A stretch of 64,000 nt of DNA from Acanthococcus lagerstroemiae (lineage: Eukaryota > Arthropoda > Insecta > Hemiptera > Eriococcidae), in assembly GCA_031841125.1 (NCBI GenBank), contig CM063113.1, forward strand, positions 35,051,312 through 35,115,311, read 5' to 3'. Under the pieces are notes generated by a model. The model saw only the letters and a list, made by a program, of their open reading frames with translations. It had not been told where the DNA came from and did not search any database. The translations under genes and the position numbers were made by a program. Shown here piece by piece: positions 12,917 through 25,206 of this stretch; within the stretch, counting starts at the first letter, position 1; every line of letters starts with the position of its first letter.

Positions 12917-13015
12917 GTCCTGTAACTTCCTTTAACCACCTTTTGGACCGCTCTAAAACGTGCCTCAGGAAGTTAGAGAAGTCAGGGAGTTTCTTTTTAT
13001 AGAAAGAAACTAGGC
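12917..13015. mobile_element. Fragment of a dispersed 'TCAGGGA' repeat, copy 1
   Basis: About 95 bp aligns with 16,737-16,850 at roughly 75% by eye, sharing TGTAACTTC, TTAACCAC and AAACGTG followed by a GTCAGGGA segment. The GGGAA(A)-TCAGGGA wording also recurs inside the MITEs at 51,972 and 61,568, so this is probably a decayed relative. No ends are preserved. Confidence 0.5.
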
Positions 13016-13734
13016 AATCTTCGGTACTCTGTTGGCAGTACATTAGGTTGACTTGACTAGCCGGACTAGTCCACTATTGACCTCACAGTCCGACCATGAC
13101 TTCGGGTAGTCACTCTGACAGTCCAGCCGTAGGTTGAAAACCCGCTGGTGTATTAGCTTGTGGACTATCTCCCCTACAAGTTATCAAGTCACATGGAGGA
13201 CTGTTCCTAGTATGAAGGCTAACGCAGCTCTTTCCATGAGCAGCCTGGAGCCGCAATCCTATACCTTGTCATGTACCATCACAGACCATTCCTTGGCTTC
13301 CCAGAGAAGACCGTCACCAGGTCAACAACTTCTACTGCTCGTACGTCAGCCTGCAATGGTGACCATCTGAGAACGTCACGTCATCACAATAGTTCCACTG
13401 AACGGAAGGCCAACTGTTCACTCTTGGCGAGACACCTTAACGTTTAAGCACCATGCAAGTTGTGCACCAATCTTCACAAACGATGTCAGCTCACGAAGTC
13501 GTATCCTTTTCCTTCAGACGACGTCAGTCGACCTTTCATACTCAACTTCCCAATCTCGTATTCGCGAAAGTAAACACGGTTGCATAATCTAACGTAAAGG
13601 AAATCAGAAATAGTGACCAACGGTATTCCAAGCTCGTATATCGGCAAGAAAAACAAGTGACCACCATTTTACGTTACGTTATCAAAACTGCCCCAAAATA
13701 CATCTCATCAAAAACTCAATTTCACGTAACTAAG

Positions 13735-14035
13735 GTAAAATAGTCTAAATGAAGGAACATGTTTGCTTGTCACTCCGGTAGCTCCATGCATTGGACTATG
13801 GTTTTCACGAGGGGATGGATGCCCCCATGCGCTTGGGCCGAGCTTGTCCAGACCGAAGCCCAGCCAGACTTGGGGACCGCCACGAATCAGTCTAGCCAAC
13901 ACCATACGGCTCCTACGCCATTTGCGGGTACATCTTGGAGACTCATCTGCCATGGTCGTGCCGCCGAAGATGATTGACTGAAAGTGAGTGCCCCCTGCGG
14001 TGGGGGGCCGACTTCCTCCAGGGGCCGGGTAGTTT
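13735..14035. other. Isolated GC-rich block of unknown origin
   Basis: About 300 bp of markedly higher GC than its flanks, with open frames of 70-80 codons on both strands at once and ending near CCCCCTGCGGTGGGGGG. The simultaneous frames are expected from few AT-rich stop codons and do not indicate a gene. It may be a truncated retroelement body, but no domain is recognised. Confidence 0.35.
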
Positions 14036-14040
14036 TTGTA

Positions 14041-15500
14041 CCTACCAGAACTTGGAGTAAATTTTACGTTCTAGGTTTGTGTGTGTGATGGGTACGGAAT
14101 TAGACACCAGTTAGCCATGCTATAGGTGATGGATGGCGGGTGACTTCATTTGATGGAAGAAGAATGACAAAAAAGGCAATGCGGAGTACAGGCGAAGTGG
14201 TGTGGCATTCATTAGTCAGAAGATTACCGAATTGCTAAGCGTCGCGAATGACCGGACGAATTAGTTCGAGGACGTCGCGTCGTCGATCGAGTGAATTTGA
14301 AAGTAACGATGACTGAACTCGCAATACATAAAACAATGTTGTCGACTGTGTGTACGCTGCTCGTAATCGTAATAAATTCATTATTGCGCCCGCGGGGTCA
14401 AACTGGACGTATAAACGACATTGCTTGGTCATTTTATGCGCTAAGGTGTCGTGTGAACTCAATGATATATGCACGATTGTGATTTGTATTTCAACGTCGC
14501 ATGGGCAAAATTACATACAACGAATCTCTTGCGAGGGTTTGAGAAAGACAAGGTCGACTTACAAAAATGAGGTACTGAAGGGAGGAACTTTGTCGCTATG
14601 AGGAAAACACAGATCTGCTGAGGGAGAGGGTCGTACAGCCCTCAAGGAGCAAAATCTTCTCTGTAAGAATGAAGAACGTCAGTTTTTTGTCGTGGGCGTT
14701 GCTTTAATAGACTTTCTTGTAACATTATGAATAGGGATTCGAAAAATATGTTTTTGCGTTTTTTGTGTTGAAGTACTACAGGGTGGTCCAAACGTCAGTT
14801 TACCTTTACCATGGTGGCCCAAAAAGTGAGTTGATCCTCTCTGTTGTTAGCGAACCTGGTGCAAAGAAACCGAATTAAGAACCTCGTGTAGAAATTTTAA
14901 CGATTAATACAGACTTGCGTATCAGTTTTGTCTTTCATTTTTCATACGTACAATATAGTAAACTATAATTTTCCTACATTTGCAAAATTTTTGGCCACCC
15001 TGTAGATAGGGAGTATCCATTTTATTTTTGTTATTCATCGAATTTCAAGCAGATGAGCCGTACGTGATTGAGCATACGAGTATATTGGTACATTCTGGGT
15101 ATCGGTTTTTTTAAAGCACATTCAAGAATATTTGACAATTTTTCACTATTTCCCCGAAATATTTATGTTTCCAATTCTTAGGGTCAGCTGTTTTAGTCCA
15201 GCCTATGGGAACCGGGCAAATTGTAGGTTCGCTAGCATCGATTGAAGAAAAACTGATAAGGAAACGGGGTCGAAAAGGGGGAGTTCAGCACAGCAGTTTA
15301 TGGCAATTTTAATGTTTTTTCAAAATATCTCGATAATGAATGAAAATTGAAAAGAACATTCTTTGTAGCAAATAAAATTTATTTTTAGATGAGCTCATTT
15401 TTATCGAAATCCGAGTGATTTTCTTTTTCGCATAAAAATAGCATTGCATCGTTGTTGTTGTTGTTGTTTGTCCGGTCCGAATTACAATCACTTTTTTTTC
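14041..15500. other. Unique CpG-containing block
   Basis: 14,220-14,560 is repeat-free and CpG-containing, with short motifs of the kind bound by homeodomain and SOX proteins (ATAAAACAATG, CGTAATAAATTCATTATTG, TTTTATGCGC). This would suit an enhancer, but motif occurrence alone is weak evidence. A (GTT)n run lies at about 15,451-15,470. Confidence 0.3.
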
Positions 15501-15877
15501 ATAGACCTTTTTCAAGTCGACGTCATGCAATGAGTTAAGAGTTATTGTACTTGGTTATTGTTAGAAAACATACCCATTTTGCGCCAACGAACGTGTTGAC
15601 TCCCATAAGAAATGCACACGGAGCAAAGATCATTATATTACTACCTGAGAATCAGAAATTTGTTGGAAACCAGAAGTTTGTTAGCAAATGCTAAGAACCT
15701 TTTGGATTGGAAATATCTACCTCTGGTTCCTAACAAATTTCTTACTCTCCGGTAGTAACATAATGATCTTTGCTCCGTGTGTTTTCCTTCTGGGAGTCAA
15801 TACGTTAGTTGGCGCAAAAAGGGGTATTTTTGCTAACAGTTAACATACTGTGTGACGTCACCTAAAAATGGTCTATT
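15501..15877. mobile_element. Long-inverted-repeat MITE
   Basis: The two halves are imperfect reverse complements over at least 130 bp each. Matching landmarks are ATAGACC / GGTCTAT at the ends, GACGTCA on both sides, TTTTGCGCCAAC / GTTGGCGCAAAA, GTTGACTCCCA / GGGAGTCAATA, ACGGAGCAAAGATCATTATA / ATAATGATCTTTGCTCCGT, and AAATTTGTT / AACAAATTT near the centre. The centre is a short unpaired segment around 15,680-15,710. There is no coding potential. The target duplication is hidden by T-rich flanks. Confidence 0.75.
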
Positions 15878-16736
15878 TCTTTTTCACGTCAGTAGTGCTC
15901 ATTGATCTTAATCTTCATAAGAATGGTTGCGTTTCCAACGTACGAAGTCAATCAGACGAGATACTTTTGGATGATAAAGTTTATTCTTGAATGACTGTGT
16001 TTAAGAAAAAAAGATCTCGGCTGATTGTTAATATTTCTGTGAATCTTGAATCAAGTTTGGGCGTGTTGAGTACCCTAGGAATGAAATGAGCTAAGAAGGA
16101 CCAAGTTTTTACTGATAAAATAATAGGTCGATAATAAGGTCGATAATTATTTATTGATTTTCACATAAAACAAAAAAGTATCGATTGTTCAAGACTGTTT
16201 AGAGTCGAGATGCGTGCTTTTTCGCCTACTTTCCTCAAGTAGCGAGGTTACTGGTTTTTCAATTTTGCATTATTGTTGTCTCCTAAGAAGGTACGTACAG
16301 CGTACAACTGCAACAACTGCAATTTTTTATGAACCAGAACATGTTTTCCCACCTGTTTAGAACAAAGTCAAATGTATTTTCTGTGTTCGCCTACAGAAAA
16401 AAGACTTTTTGCACGACTTCTTTAAGACCTTTTTCTTTTGCATATTGACCAGCTTTACTCTTTTATTTCGATTTTGACTGATTTCAGATCAGTGATCTTC
16501 TGATCTAGTGATTCTCATCCATCATCCCTCGATTTTCCAAAAGCATAATGCATATAAGAGAGCTTCTACAAGCGTACTTAAATTTGCAGTCCTTTGAAGT
16601 GGTTGAAACCGAAGTGAAGCAAATCAATTAATTTTTTTTTATTCTTATATCTTGATTTTGTTTTTATGTTTTTATTCTTCGTAATAAAGATGCAGAAAGC
16701 AGAAACTTGACTATTGCGCACATCGTTTCGCACGCT
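15878..16736. other. Unannotated AT-rich sequence
   Basis: No element ends, RNA gene or convincing frame is seen. Confidence 0.4.
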
Positions 16737-16850
16737 CTGTAACTTCATTTAACCACGTTTTGGATCGCTCTGAAACGTGTCTGGAAAAGTTTGGGAAAAA
16801 TCAGGGAATTTCATTTTGGAAAAAAACTGAGCACTCTGGAACTAAAACGT
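16737..16850. mobile_element. Fragment of a dispersed 'TCAGGGA' repeat, copy 2
   Basis: Paralogue of 12,917-13,015, here with a clearer AAAAATCAGGGAATTTCATT segment followed by AAAAAAACTGAGCACTCTGG. No terminal repeats are preserved. Confidence 0.5.
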
Positions 16851-17340
16851 AAAGTAGAACCTCTTTCTCCAGTGACTGATGACGGGAAAGGGTGATTAAA
16901 TGTGAAATTACACAAGCTCGCAAGACGTAATCACGATTTTCAGAAAGTTTTAAAAATATAATGAAACGGCTTATATTCTTCGAATTTGAGATGAAGATAG
17001 TCCTATACATTTAAACTTCACTGAAAAATTTTTCCACTGTCCGAACATTATTCGTAGAAGTGCGGTGATGTGTAAAAGAAGAGCTAATTTTTTCGTGTTA
17101 ATTTTCCATGAGAGGACGGCTTATTTTCAAACCCGTTTTGAGCATTACGGAGTTGTAGATAAAATTCAAGTTTGTAGCATCCCACATAAAATTTGAAGCA
17201 TGTTACAGTCCTTCCTCAATTTTGCATGTTTTGTTTTTGCTATAAACCGGTACATTTTTTAATGAATGAAAAAAAAAAAAGTTGTATCGATTTTCTCATG
17301 TTTACACCCTATTTTTCTGATATTTTTCTCGCATTGCTTG

Positions 17341-17448
17341 TTTCCGAAATACGATTTTTCCAATCTTCGAGCCAAAATATGTACGATTTTCTACTTTCCG
17401 AAGTACGATTTTTCCAATCTTCGAGCCAAAATATGTACGATTTTCTAC
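17341..17448. repeat. Two-copy 54-bp tandem duplication
   Basis: Units 17,341-17,394 and 17,395-17,448 differ at one position (CCGAAATACG against CCGAAGTACG). Because 54 is a multiple of three, a chance open frame repeats the same 18 residues. The near-identity points to a recent event. Confidence 0.95.
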
Positions 17449-17561
17449 AGGCCCGTAGGGCACCCTGTTAATTAAATAGGGCTGCTCGAATTTTAAGCCT
17501 TGCTAGTGTGTAAGAATTTTGTGCCGATGTTTATAGATATCTATGCAGTATACAAATGACT

Positions 17562-17665
17562 TTCCCCTATTCTGACGCAGGCCCATTCGGGACGTATCAG
17601 GGACAGGAGGTGCGGTGTCCCGGGGCCAATTTGGCATGCGTGCATCGCCATACGTCCCTGTATCA
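17562..17665 (+). mobile_element. R1-like LINE 3' tail, short copy
   Basis: Begins CCCTATTCTGACGCAGG and ends GGCATGCGTGCATCGCCATAC. It aligns with 25,627-25,712, where the same sequence follows an R1-like ORF2 C-terminus. Confidence 0.55.
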
Positions 17666-17699
17666 TCGATATAAGCATACGAATGACTTTATGCGTACT

Positions 17700-20600
17700 G
17701 CCAAAAAAAACAAAAAAAAAACGGGGTGCATAATCTAGCTAGGTTGGGCTAAGCCCGAAGGCTTGATTTCCTAAATTGTGTTTGTGGCAACACTGGTGAA
17801 TATATAAATGAATAACCTGTCTCTTGCATGATGTACTGACCTCGGACAATAACTCCCTTGAGTTTTACTAAAATCTTCTTATTTTTTTATGTTTTGGTAT
17901 TTTTAATTTAAATTTTGTATTTTCATATTTTAATGGACCGGTTCCGACAGAAACGTTGCTCCTCCTACCTCATCAGGCCTATGCGTTTATTATCCGATCG
18001 AATAAAAATTTCTTTAGGATATCTTTCAGCTATTTGGAACAGTTTTCCGGGATGAGAGTGTAATTCCAAGAAAATTTTAAACATAAGGATCCCATTATAT
18101 GCATAACTAAACCCCACCTTCCGTAGAAAACTAAGCTGTGTGCGAACATTTAACGTGATTTGTGCATTTTAAATCTTCGACCTAGAAGTTTTGGTGTAGA
18201 AGCTCAACATTTTCGTACCAATCTCTTTCCACGGCAATGTTTTCCCACAAGATCCTTTTTTCCTTTAAGGTAACTTCATCTGTTCATCTCTGTAGCGAAT
18301 CGATTAGCGACTGTGACAAAGCGAACACATCCAACAATAAAGGGTTAATGCAGTCGGGTTGCAATTTTTTCTCATAATTCCGCCGCGATATCATCTCCAG
18401 TAGGTTACATCAGTAACGCCCGTCTACATCCGCCCTCTTCCGTGCAGTCGATCTCACCCTCGATGTGTCGGTGGAAACGAACTCGCAATTGGCGAACAAT
18501 ATTGTAAATTAGCTGCACCCTGCAGTCGTCCATCTGTCAATACTCATCTGCGAATCCACTTCCGCGTTGTAACCAGAAACCATAAATGTACTTCTATCTG
18601 CCCGTGTATTCGTAAAAAATCGATACAACTGCCAAAAAATCACATCAGACACTTGTCAGAGCACCTGTCTACATCACCGTGTACCTGGCTCGAAAAACAA
18701 TGAGCGAAGACCAAAAATCTTTTTACCTTCTGCCAGGGAGAAAAAAGCGAACGACGAGAGATGAGGTTCAACCTGCTACCGAGAAACTCTCCCACGAGAA
18801 TTCGCTATCCCTCAGTCCCTCGCCCTACCTATCACGATTATTAATATTTTTGAAAAGGGCCTCGGCTCGAATTTAATAACGCACAGCCTCCGAGCCTCCG
18901 CGTTTACCGGAGCATATGGTTTTCTTTTTTGACTCTCGCTCTCTCTTTTTCTCGACACATCTGTTGTGTGCGTGTATACTCTACACAGCACTCATTATAC
19001 CAAATTTCCAGCCTATATGTGGGTGTCTTTATATACTACACAATATATATTATTTGACCTCTTAAAAGTGTTTAATTTTCTTATGTGTATTATAGTCGCG
19101 CCTCTAGAAACTCTAAATGCATGTTGAGATGCTGTTAACAGATAGGTCGTTCTCTCTTTCGTTTTTAAAATGACGATAGTATTCGTAATTGTTTGAGAGT
19201 ATATACTTTTTTTCTCGTCTCCCTCGTAGTAATTACAAAATCGTTTGCGTGTTGTACCCTCAGGCTAGCCACGCCAAAACACAATTTCGAGTATTGCAAA
19301 GGCGTTGACGAATCGATTAAGGAGTGTAATTAACCTCCCGTGCCTATTTATGAGGAAAAACCGAGTGTGCCAAACTAATTGAACCGTTCGATGAGGAAAC
19401 CTGTCTGAACGCTGGTCAAGTTTTATTATTACAGTGTGCTCGATCAAATTCCATATCACTCCAAGAGGACCATCTCTGTCGTTCATTGGTATTACCCGCA
19501 TCATTCTAGTCCATCTTTTCTACATTAGATACTCGGTGTAGTTGAACCGGCACTACACCGATCCGTTCTATAACAGGTCGAAGCTTCAGCTATCCAATTC
19601 GAAACTGCCTCATCGACGTATACGATTACCCTCTTCAACTTTTATCTGAAGTAGATCCTTTTAGAACAGACTACCACAATGTTAAATGTGTACAACTCTT
19701 TTCGTCTCAAATCCTACTACGATGAAGTTTTTATTTGTGCCAACGATAAGACATGGAGTACAACACGACAAAAGAATTCCTCAGACTGGTTTGTTTTAAA
19801 CACAACCCTGTTTTTTTGTTTTTTTCATCTCAACATCAAAAAGGGACGAAGCGTATCTCACTTACCATCAGTTCAAGTTCTCACAGAGGAGGTTCAGTTT
19901 GTGCCTCGAGTCATGCTGTGTAGATTGTTGCCTGAGATTTGTGGTATATTTGAAATGACACCTGACTCGCATGTTGTGAATTTTAAAACGATAACGTATC
20001 CGAATTCGTGAGCTCCTGTAAGGGCTAGCTAGGCTATACATCATATACGAGAGTGATACGGGGCAGTATGGGACATCATCGGTTCTTGGCTTGTAATAAT
20101 GGCAGAGCTACGACACTATGTGATTCTTGTTTTTAAATTTTATCTGAACCTATGCAAGGGTTTGATCTCTCAGTACACTTGCCTAGAGAATAATCCTCTG
20201 AACTTTTGAGGCCGATCAAATAATTTTAACTCGCTGCATGGAGGGGGCCAAAATGAATGATTCGGGGTGAAAATTGGAAAAATAACGCGAAGAACTTCCA
20301 AAAGTCGGAAAATGCACGCAAAAAGTACTGGAAATTCTTGTTCCAAATTTGCCCTTATTTTATTAACATTTTTTACAATTACAGTAATTTTTCATGAAGT
20401 TACCTACCATCATTTTCACTATGATCTTACAAATATTACTTTAATTTTTGTCACAATCTTTTCTGAATCCATCAATGTTTATGAAAATCGAGAAGATTAT
20501 TTTATATGCGTAATAATGTCTGTTGAATTTTAACTATTAATGTTCCCAATGTTATAACTACAGTTAATTTTTTGTGTTAAAAAAGTAGGTTTTCTGGTTT

Positions 20601-21129
20601 TTATAAACTTTGAAACACGTTAGTACTTCAGCTAATGAATAGAATGTCTAGATATTTTCCACATTAACTGGTGAAAGGAAAGGAAATTTCGTCTGAGTGA
20701 GACATTTTTGAATTGGCATTTAAACGTAACAAATCTAGTTTTAAAAATCCTAGATTTAATGCAGAAATCGTAAAAAATCGAAAAATTCTTCGATATCGAT
20801 GAACTATGGTCGATTTAGTGTTTACAAAGATTGTGTTGCGTGAAATATTAGTCGTTTTTTCAGGAGTGTTCACACTAGTCGACTAAAAAAACTCAAACGA
20901 TTTTTTCGTATTAAAAACTTCAGAATACGAATTCAAGGGGACAAGTATTCGTAGCTACAAGCAAAACAACGAACTTTGGAGTGGCTGAATTACTCGTAAC
21001 AATAGTGAAAGTTGGAAAGTGCTTTGATTTTGAAGAGACTTAGTGGGAATTTGGGTTGCGTTGGTACGTATTGTGTGTGTTATTTTACACTTCTACATCC
21101 ACCAGGGCTGTCGTTCAAGGGTTCTTTAT
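17700..21129. other. Mostly unique sequence with a CpG-containing core
   Basis: About 18,240-19,660 is CpG-containing, repeat-poor and possibly regulatory by composition alone. A pyrimidine tract followed by AAG|GTAACT at 18,269 is a weak splice-like juxtaposition. Short frames at 19,679-20,011 and 20,267-20,533 show no domain. Confidence 0.3.
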
Positions 21130-22119
21130 CAGTGTTGTTAGACATTACAAGACAAAATGACAATTGAATTTTCAAAATTTTGTCATATGACAGAACATTA
21201 AACCGTTTTTTGTCAAGACCGTTTCGTCAGTGACATAACAAATAAATTAATCCAGTGACAAAATAAAATACGGACAAATGTGGTAGTGCAGGAATAAGGT
21301 CTCATACTTTGTCGATCCTAGTTCTTAAGGTACAATTCTTGTGAATGAAGGTCAAAACTGTCGAAATCAGGATTTGTGACAATTTTGGTAGAATAAACAT
21401 TCTTCTTTCGAATGGCGTTAACCGTGTTTCTCTGTCTGCCTTCGTTCGTCCATTATGGACGAAAACGTGAACTCACCTCCTCTCTGTTTTGCACCAACCC
21501 AACTTGGTTATGTTATCGGAAATTAAACTCGTTCATTTCGTATTAGTTTTCTGAAAAGGTCCCACTTTGTTTCTTATAAAATTTCTGACAAAATGAGACC
21601 TCGCGGAGCTCTCGAGCTTTATTTGTCTCAGAGATATGTCTCTTTGAATTTGTAACTTTTCGGTTTTTGAAACTTAGGTTTTTTTGAATCTCAACTTCAA
21701 ACAGCCATATCTCGGCGAATTTTGGAACTAGAGAACTCCGCAAGTTCTCATTTTTTTCAGAAATTTCAACTAGTGTGTGCTTGTAATTTCAACTCCATAT
21801 CGACAAAGTGGAACCTTATTCCCTGCACTGCCACCAAATATTATTTCACCAGCTTTTAAATGATGAACTATGCTAAATAACATGAAAATTGATGTTAGCC
21901 TACGCTAAGCGATATTGCCGTTCATATACATGCTAATCGATAAGGCAAAAGGAAGACAAATTTACAAAATAATTTTTGTTAAGACAAAACAAAACCATGA
22001 AAAAACTAAATGGCAGAACTCCAAAGATGACAAAACTTATGACGTGCCACAAGAAGAGAAACAATGAAATGTTATTCGACAAATTGAAAAAAAAAAAAAT
22101 GTTTTGTCTAACATTACTG
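21130..22119. mobile_element. Outer inverted-repeat element hosting a second element
   Basis: The left end CAGTGTTGTTAGACATTAC and right end TTTTGTCTAACATTACTG form an imperfect terminal inverted repeat, with GACAAAA motifs frequent in both subterminal zones. No convincing target duplication is visible (TTCTTTAT against TTCATTGC). The interior is interrupted at 21,281-21,836 by a second inverted-repeat element. No transposase frame is present. Confidence 0.5.
21281..21836. mobile_element. Inner inverted-repeat element
   Basis: The left arm starts TGGTAGTGCAGGAATAAGG with ACTTTGTCGAT following. The right arm is the reverse complement pattern (ATCGACAAAGTGG, CCTTATTCCCTGCACTGCC, ACCA). Sitting wholly inside 21,130-22,119, it must have inserted later. 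Its interior has further ACAAAATGAGACC / GGTCCCACTTTGT symmetry. Non-coding; superfamily unresolved, although a CAGTGCAGG-type end would fit hAT. Confidence 0.55.
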
Positions 22120-22904
22120 TTCATTGCACTAAAACCGCCACAGTGGTGACTGGTGGGCACAGAAGGCTGAAATTTTAGGCCCAGTAATACGTAGTGCCTG
22201 AATTTTTATGGTGAATACATTTAATATAGACTGAATTGTATACGCTTTGGCTGTCGATCGAATGGTGTGAAAAGAATGTTATTTCGTTCGCTGTTCGATA
22301 ACTTAGACATCCTCAATATTTGCAAAAACAAAAAACTCACTTGAATGAGTTCCAACTAATCTATATGATCACTATAACATCAACGAGACCGACGAAGCCA
22401 TTCGAATTGATAGTCGTCTCGAAATTGAATGATATTTTGGCTCGATATTGACTATAAAGTTGAAATATCTCTTGATTTTGAGATACAGTCGAGTCACAAA
22501 TGGTTCCGTAAGTTTTGTCTGTGTTACTAGAGATGGCAGTTTTGCTCATGAAAAGTCACGACTACTTTACATTTGAACGTACGGTACTGACTATATAATA
22601 TGGATACTGAGTTTATCACGCTTTAAAAAATCTGTGAATTTCTTGGTTTTTAATAATTTTTGCAACTAATGTAGCAAGGATGACTCAATTTCTGCTTTTA
22701 GGCGACCCTTTCTAAGGTCGTAGCAAAAAATGTCTTGAATAAAAAACAACGATATGTCCGTTGCCTGTTTAATTATGGAAAGAGTTTGTCATTTGGTTCA
22801 TTGATTCATGTTCAGAAGTGTTTCTAAGTTTTCCAGAACTCAAAAGAACACGTTTTTCAACATAAAAATCTCAGTACTGGCACCACTGATGTACGTATAA
22901 GACT
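22120..22904. other. Unannotated sequence
   Basis: AT-rich, without element ends or a convincing frame. It leads directly into the dead LINE fragment. Confidence 0.35.
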
Positions 22905-23815
22905 GAAATTGAATATGCCCTATCTGTTGATCCTTTCGGAAAAAGTCTAACAAATCTGAGATTTGCGGATGATATTGTCCTAATAGCAAAACATTTTAAT
23001 GAAATGAAGGAGGCAGCAAAGCGAAAAATTTCGTCTAACTATAAACTTGTCGAAGACAAAATTTATGTCAAATAGAGAGGGAATAAATGAATTTTGGATG
23101 AATGGGGCAAAATTGTCTAGAGCAGAAGAATACAGGTATCTAGGATAGACTATGCGATTTAAAAATAACATGGACGGAATAGTAAGAGAGAGGATCTCCA
23201 ATGCGTGGCAAGCCTTCTGGGCAAGGAAATCTATTTTGAGAAGTAAAATGAGAATAGGACTAAAAGCAAAAAATTTTGGAAAGTTGTGCGATGCCGGTGC
23301 TAACCTATGGGGCCCGAACGTAGTCACTCACGAAAGACAAATGCAGCGTCTCACTATTACAGAAAACGCAATGCTAAGGAGTATAAGGCTAAGAGATAAA
23401 ATTGAAATAATAAAAATTCGAGAAAAATCTGGAATTAAAAATATTGGGTGTAAAATTTAAAAACTAAAATTTAAAATGCCGGCCATATGTCAAGAGGAGT
23501 TCAAGAAAAATGGAACATAATGACCACGATTTGGATCCCAAGGGAGCACAAGAGAAATAGAGGTCGAGCAGCAACATGCCGGATAAACGAGATCCTTTCC
23601 CTACTCGGGCCATGCTGGCTGGAGACGAGTAGCAGCCAACAGGCTAGGTTGGAAAATTGTGACGGAAACGTATATGCCCTATGGTGGGTGGAATAGGTTG
23701 GTGACCTACATATTTGGCCCCTAAAAGAAGGGGACTCGATGTAAATAGAAATACAAGTACTGACAACATGTAACGCTCCTATTCAATGTTAAAATAAAGT
23801 AAAATAGATAAAAAT
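22905..23815 (+). pseudogene. RTE-like LINE reverse transcriptase C-terminal half, dead
   Basis: A conceptual translation that hops frames shows the reverse-transcriptase active-site block LRFADDIVLIA (22,956-22,988), then EEYRYLG, RERISNAWQAFWARKSIL, ENAMLRSI, IREKSGIKNIG, RGVQEKWN, TTIWIPREHKRNRGR and a terminal YALWWVE. This order and wording match the RT thumb and C-terminal region of RTE-group LINEs. A stop replaces the residue after YRYLG, further stops follow near 23,072 and 23,458, and several frameshifts are needed. The 5' half (endonuclease and RT fingers) is missing, so this is a 5'-truncated copy. The tail to 23,815 is a short AT-rich 3' UTR. Confidence 0.85.
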
Positions 23816-24154
23816 ATCTGTTGATCCAGTAGAGTAACCGCATCAAGTTTCAGCAAGATTGGGACATTTTCAATTTTTTATGATTTTTGACTGATTTTTA
23901 CCTATTCACAACTTTTATCCTCGTCGTCGTAGGGTAAAACGGTTTAACCTCCATCAAACTTTCTCGAGATTATTTTCTCATCAAGTGAAAGAACTTGAGG
24001 AACTAAACCACTGATCCGAAAAAATTTGAATTAAGGACCATCAAGTTTGAGATTGGAACTCTTTCTAGCTGTTACCCTATGTTCTGTGATCACTTCTGCT
24101 CGTTAACATTGGTGAATCGAAGAAGAAATCCTGTGGAGGCAATTCAAAATATGG

Positions 24155-24392
24155 TGTGGTGGGACGTATGGCGATACACGCATACCAAAGTAGCCCCTAA
24201 GACCCCGCACCCCCGTTCCGGAAATTACCCTTTCGAGTATCGTATCAGTGGCCGGAGGGACGCTTTGAAGCCGGCTCGAGCCCCCATTTCGCCGGACCGC
24301 TTCCGGTGTGCTTGTTCTGCAAGGGTCACCATGGGTTCCTTACTGACTGAGGTTCGCACTCCCCGAGCACTAGCCTGGAATTCAGGTCCTCC
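24155..24392 (-). mobile_element. R1-like LINE 3' tail, copy on minus strand
   Basis: Contains GGACGTATGGCGATACACGC, CCGCACCCCCGTTCCGG and GCCCCCATTTCGCCGGACCG, parallel to 5485-5722 at roughly 75-80% by eye. Read on the minus strand it ends at the CGCCATACGTCCCACC terminus common to the family. The plus-strand frame across it (24,079-24,453) has no recognisable domain. Confidence 0.55.
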
Positions 24393-24929
24393 ACAGCCGG
24401 ACGCGCTTCTCCTTCACTCACCCCTCACCTCCTCGTTTTGGTATGTGTGGTGACGGCGGGAGAGTCCTGCCGGGGGGTCCGCAGCAGCTGCAGCAGCTCT
24501 TCTAGGATGGTAAAGAGCTGTCCTGTTCGATGGTGTCCGGTGGCCCTCTGCCTCGACCACAGTTTAGAATATACAGGAACTGAAATAAAAATAATTATCT
24601 ACCTCTGGCAACTGATTTGTCTATTGGTTGGAGTCCATGTCTGTTTTTTTGGGATTTCTCTCTGTCTGACTGGTGGGCTAGCTGACTTATTGCTGGTTCT
24701 TCTGTCCATCTGTCTCTTCTCTTTCAGGCCGACTGGGTTCTGCGCTCTCTTTCGGTTTGATTGATCTTAGTCTTTCAATCTGGCTGTGGCTTAAAGTAAC
24801 AGATTTGTCCTATAAGTTTTTCAGATTCTAGTAAAGCAGCCCATCCGCTATTTTCTTCTGGTGGAGGAGGCCAGGGTCTGGTTCTTGGTAAAGTATTTCG
24901 CATCGAAAGTGTCCGCTAGGTATGCAGAC
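24393..24929. other. Unannotated sequence
   Basis: Includes a GCAGCAGCTGCAGCAGCTC stretch near 24,481 and a frame at 24,438-24,764 without recognisable domains. No gene supported. Confidence 0.35.
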
Positions 24930-25206
24930 CTATCCTACCTATTTTGAGGTAGTGAAGTTTTATTAAATTCTAGTGAAACAAATTGGGCTTTTTCTAGAAA
25001 ACAAGAATCCGAGGGAGTGGACCCTTTTGATATGGAGTATACTTCACATGTAGAGAGAAATCTCTAAACTGATATCAAACAGGTTTCATAAATATTTAAT
25101 TGGTTTTCCCACTCTGGTTAGGAATTTTGTCTTGGCTCAAGCCTAGCCTCATAACGTGTTTTGTTCTGACCAGGTCAAGCTGGGTCATGGCAGAATTTTA
25201 AGTTTG
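24930..25206. repeat. Old dispersed repeat family D, left part
   Basis: Collinear with 6470-6520 and 7020-7245. It is interrupted by the R1-like LINE and resumes at about 25,740. Confidence 0.45.

Noticed and set aside
13759..13981. Overlapping 70-80 codon frames on both strands
   Set aside because: Explained by high GC in this block; none shows a domain.
16874..16895. CTGATGACGGGAAA resembling a hammerhead core
   Set aside because: The segment between the two core boxes is too short for stem II.
17193..17475. Frame containing an exactly repeated 18-residue block
   Set aside because: The repeat is a 54-bp DNA duplication, not evidence of a protein repeat.
18250..18285. Polypyrimidine tract with AAG|GTAACT as a recursive splice site
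   Set aside because: Decent tract, but a weak acceptor base and donor; kept only as a note in the block description.
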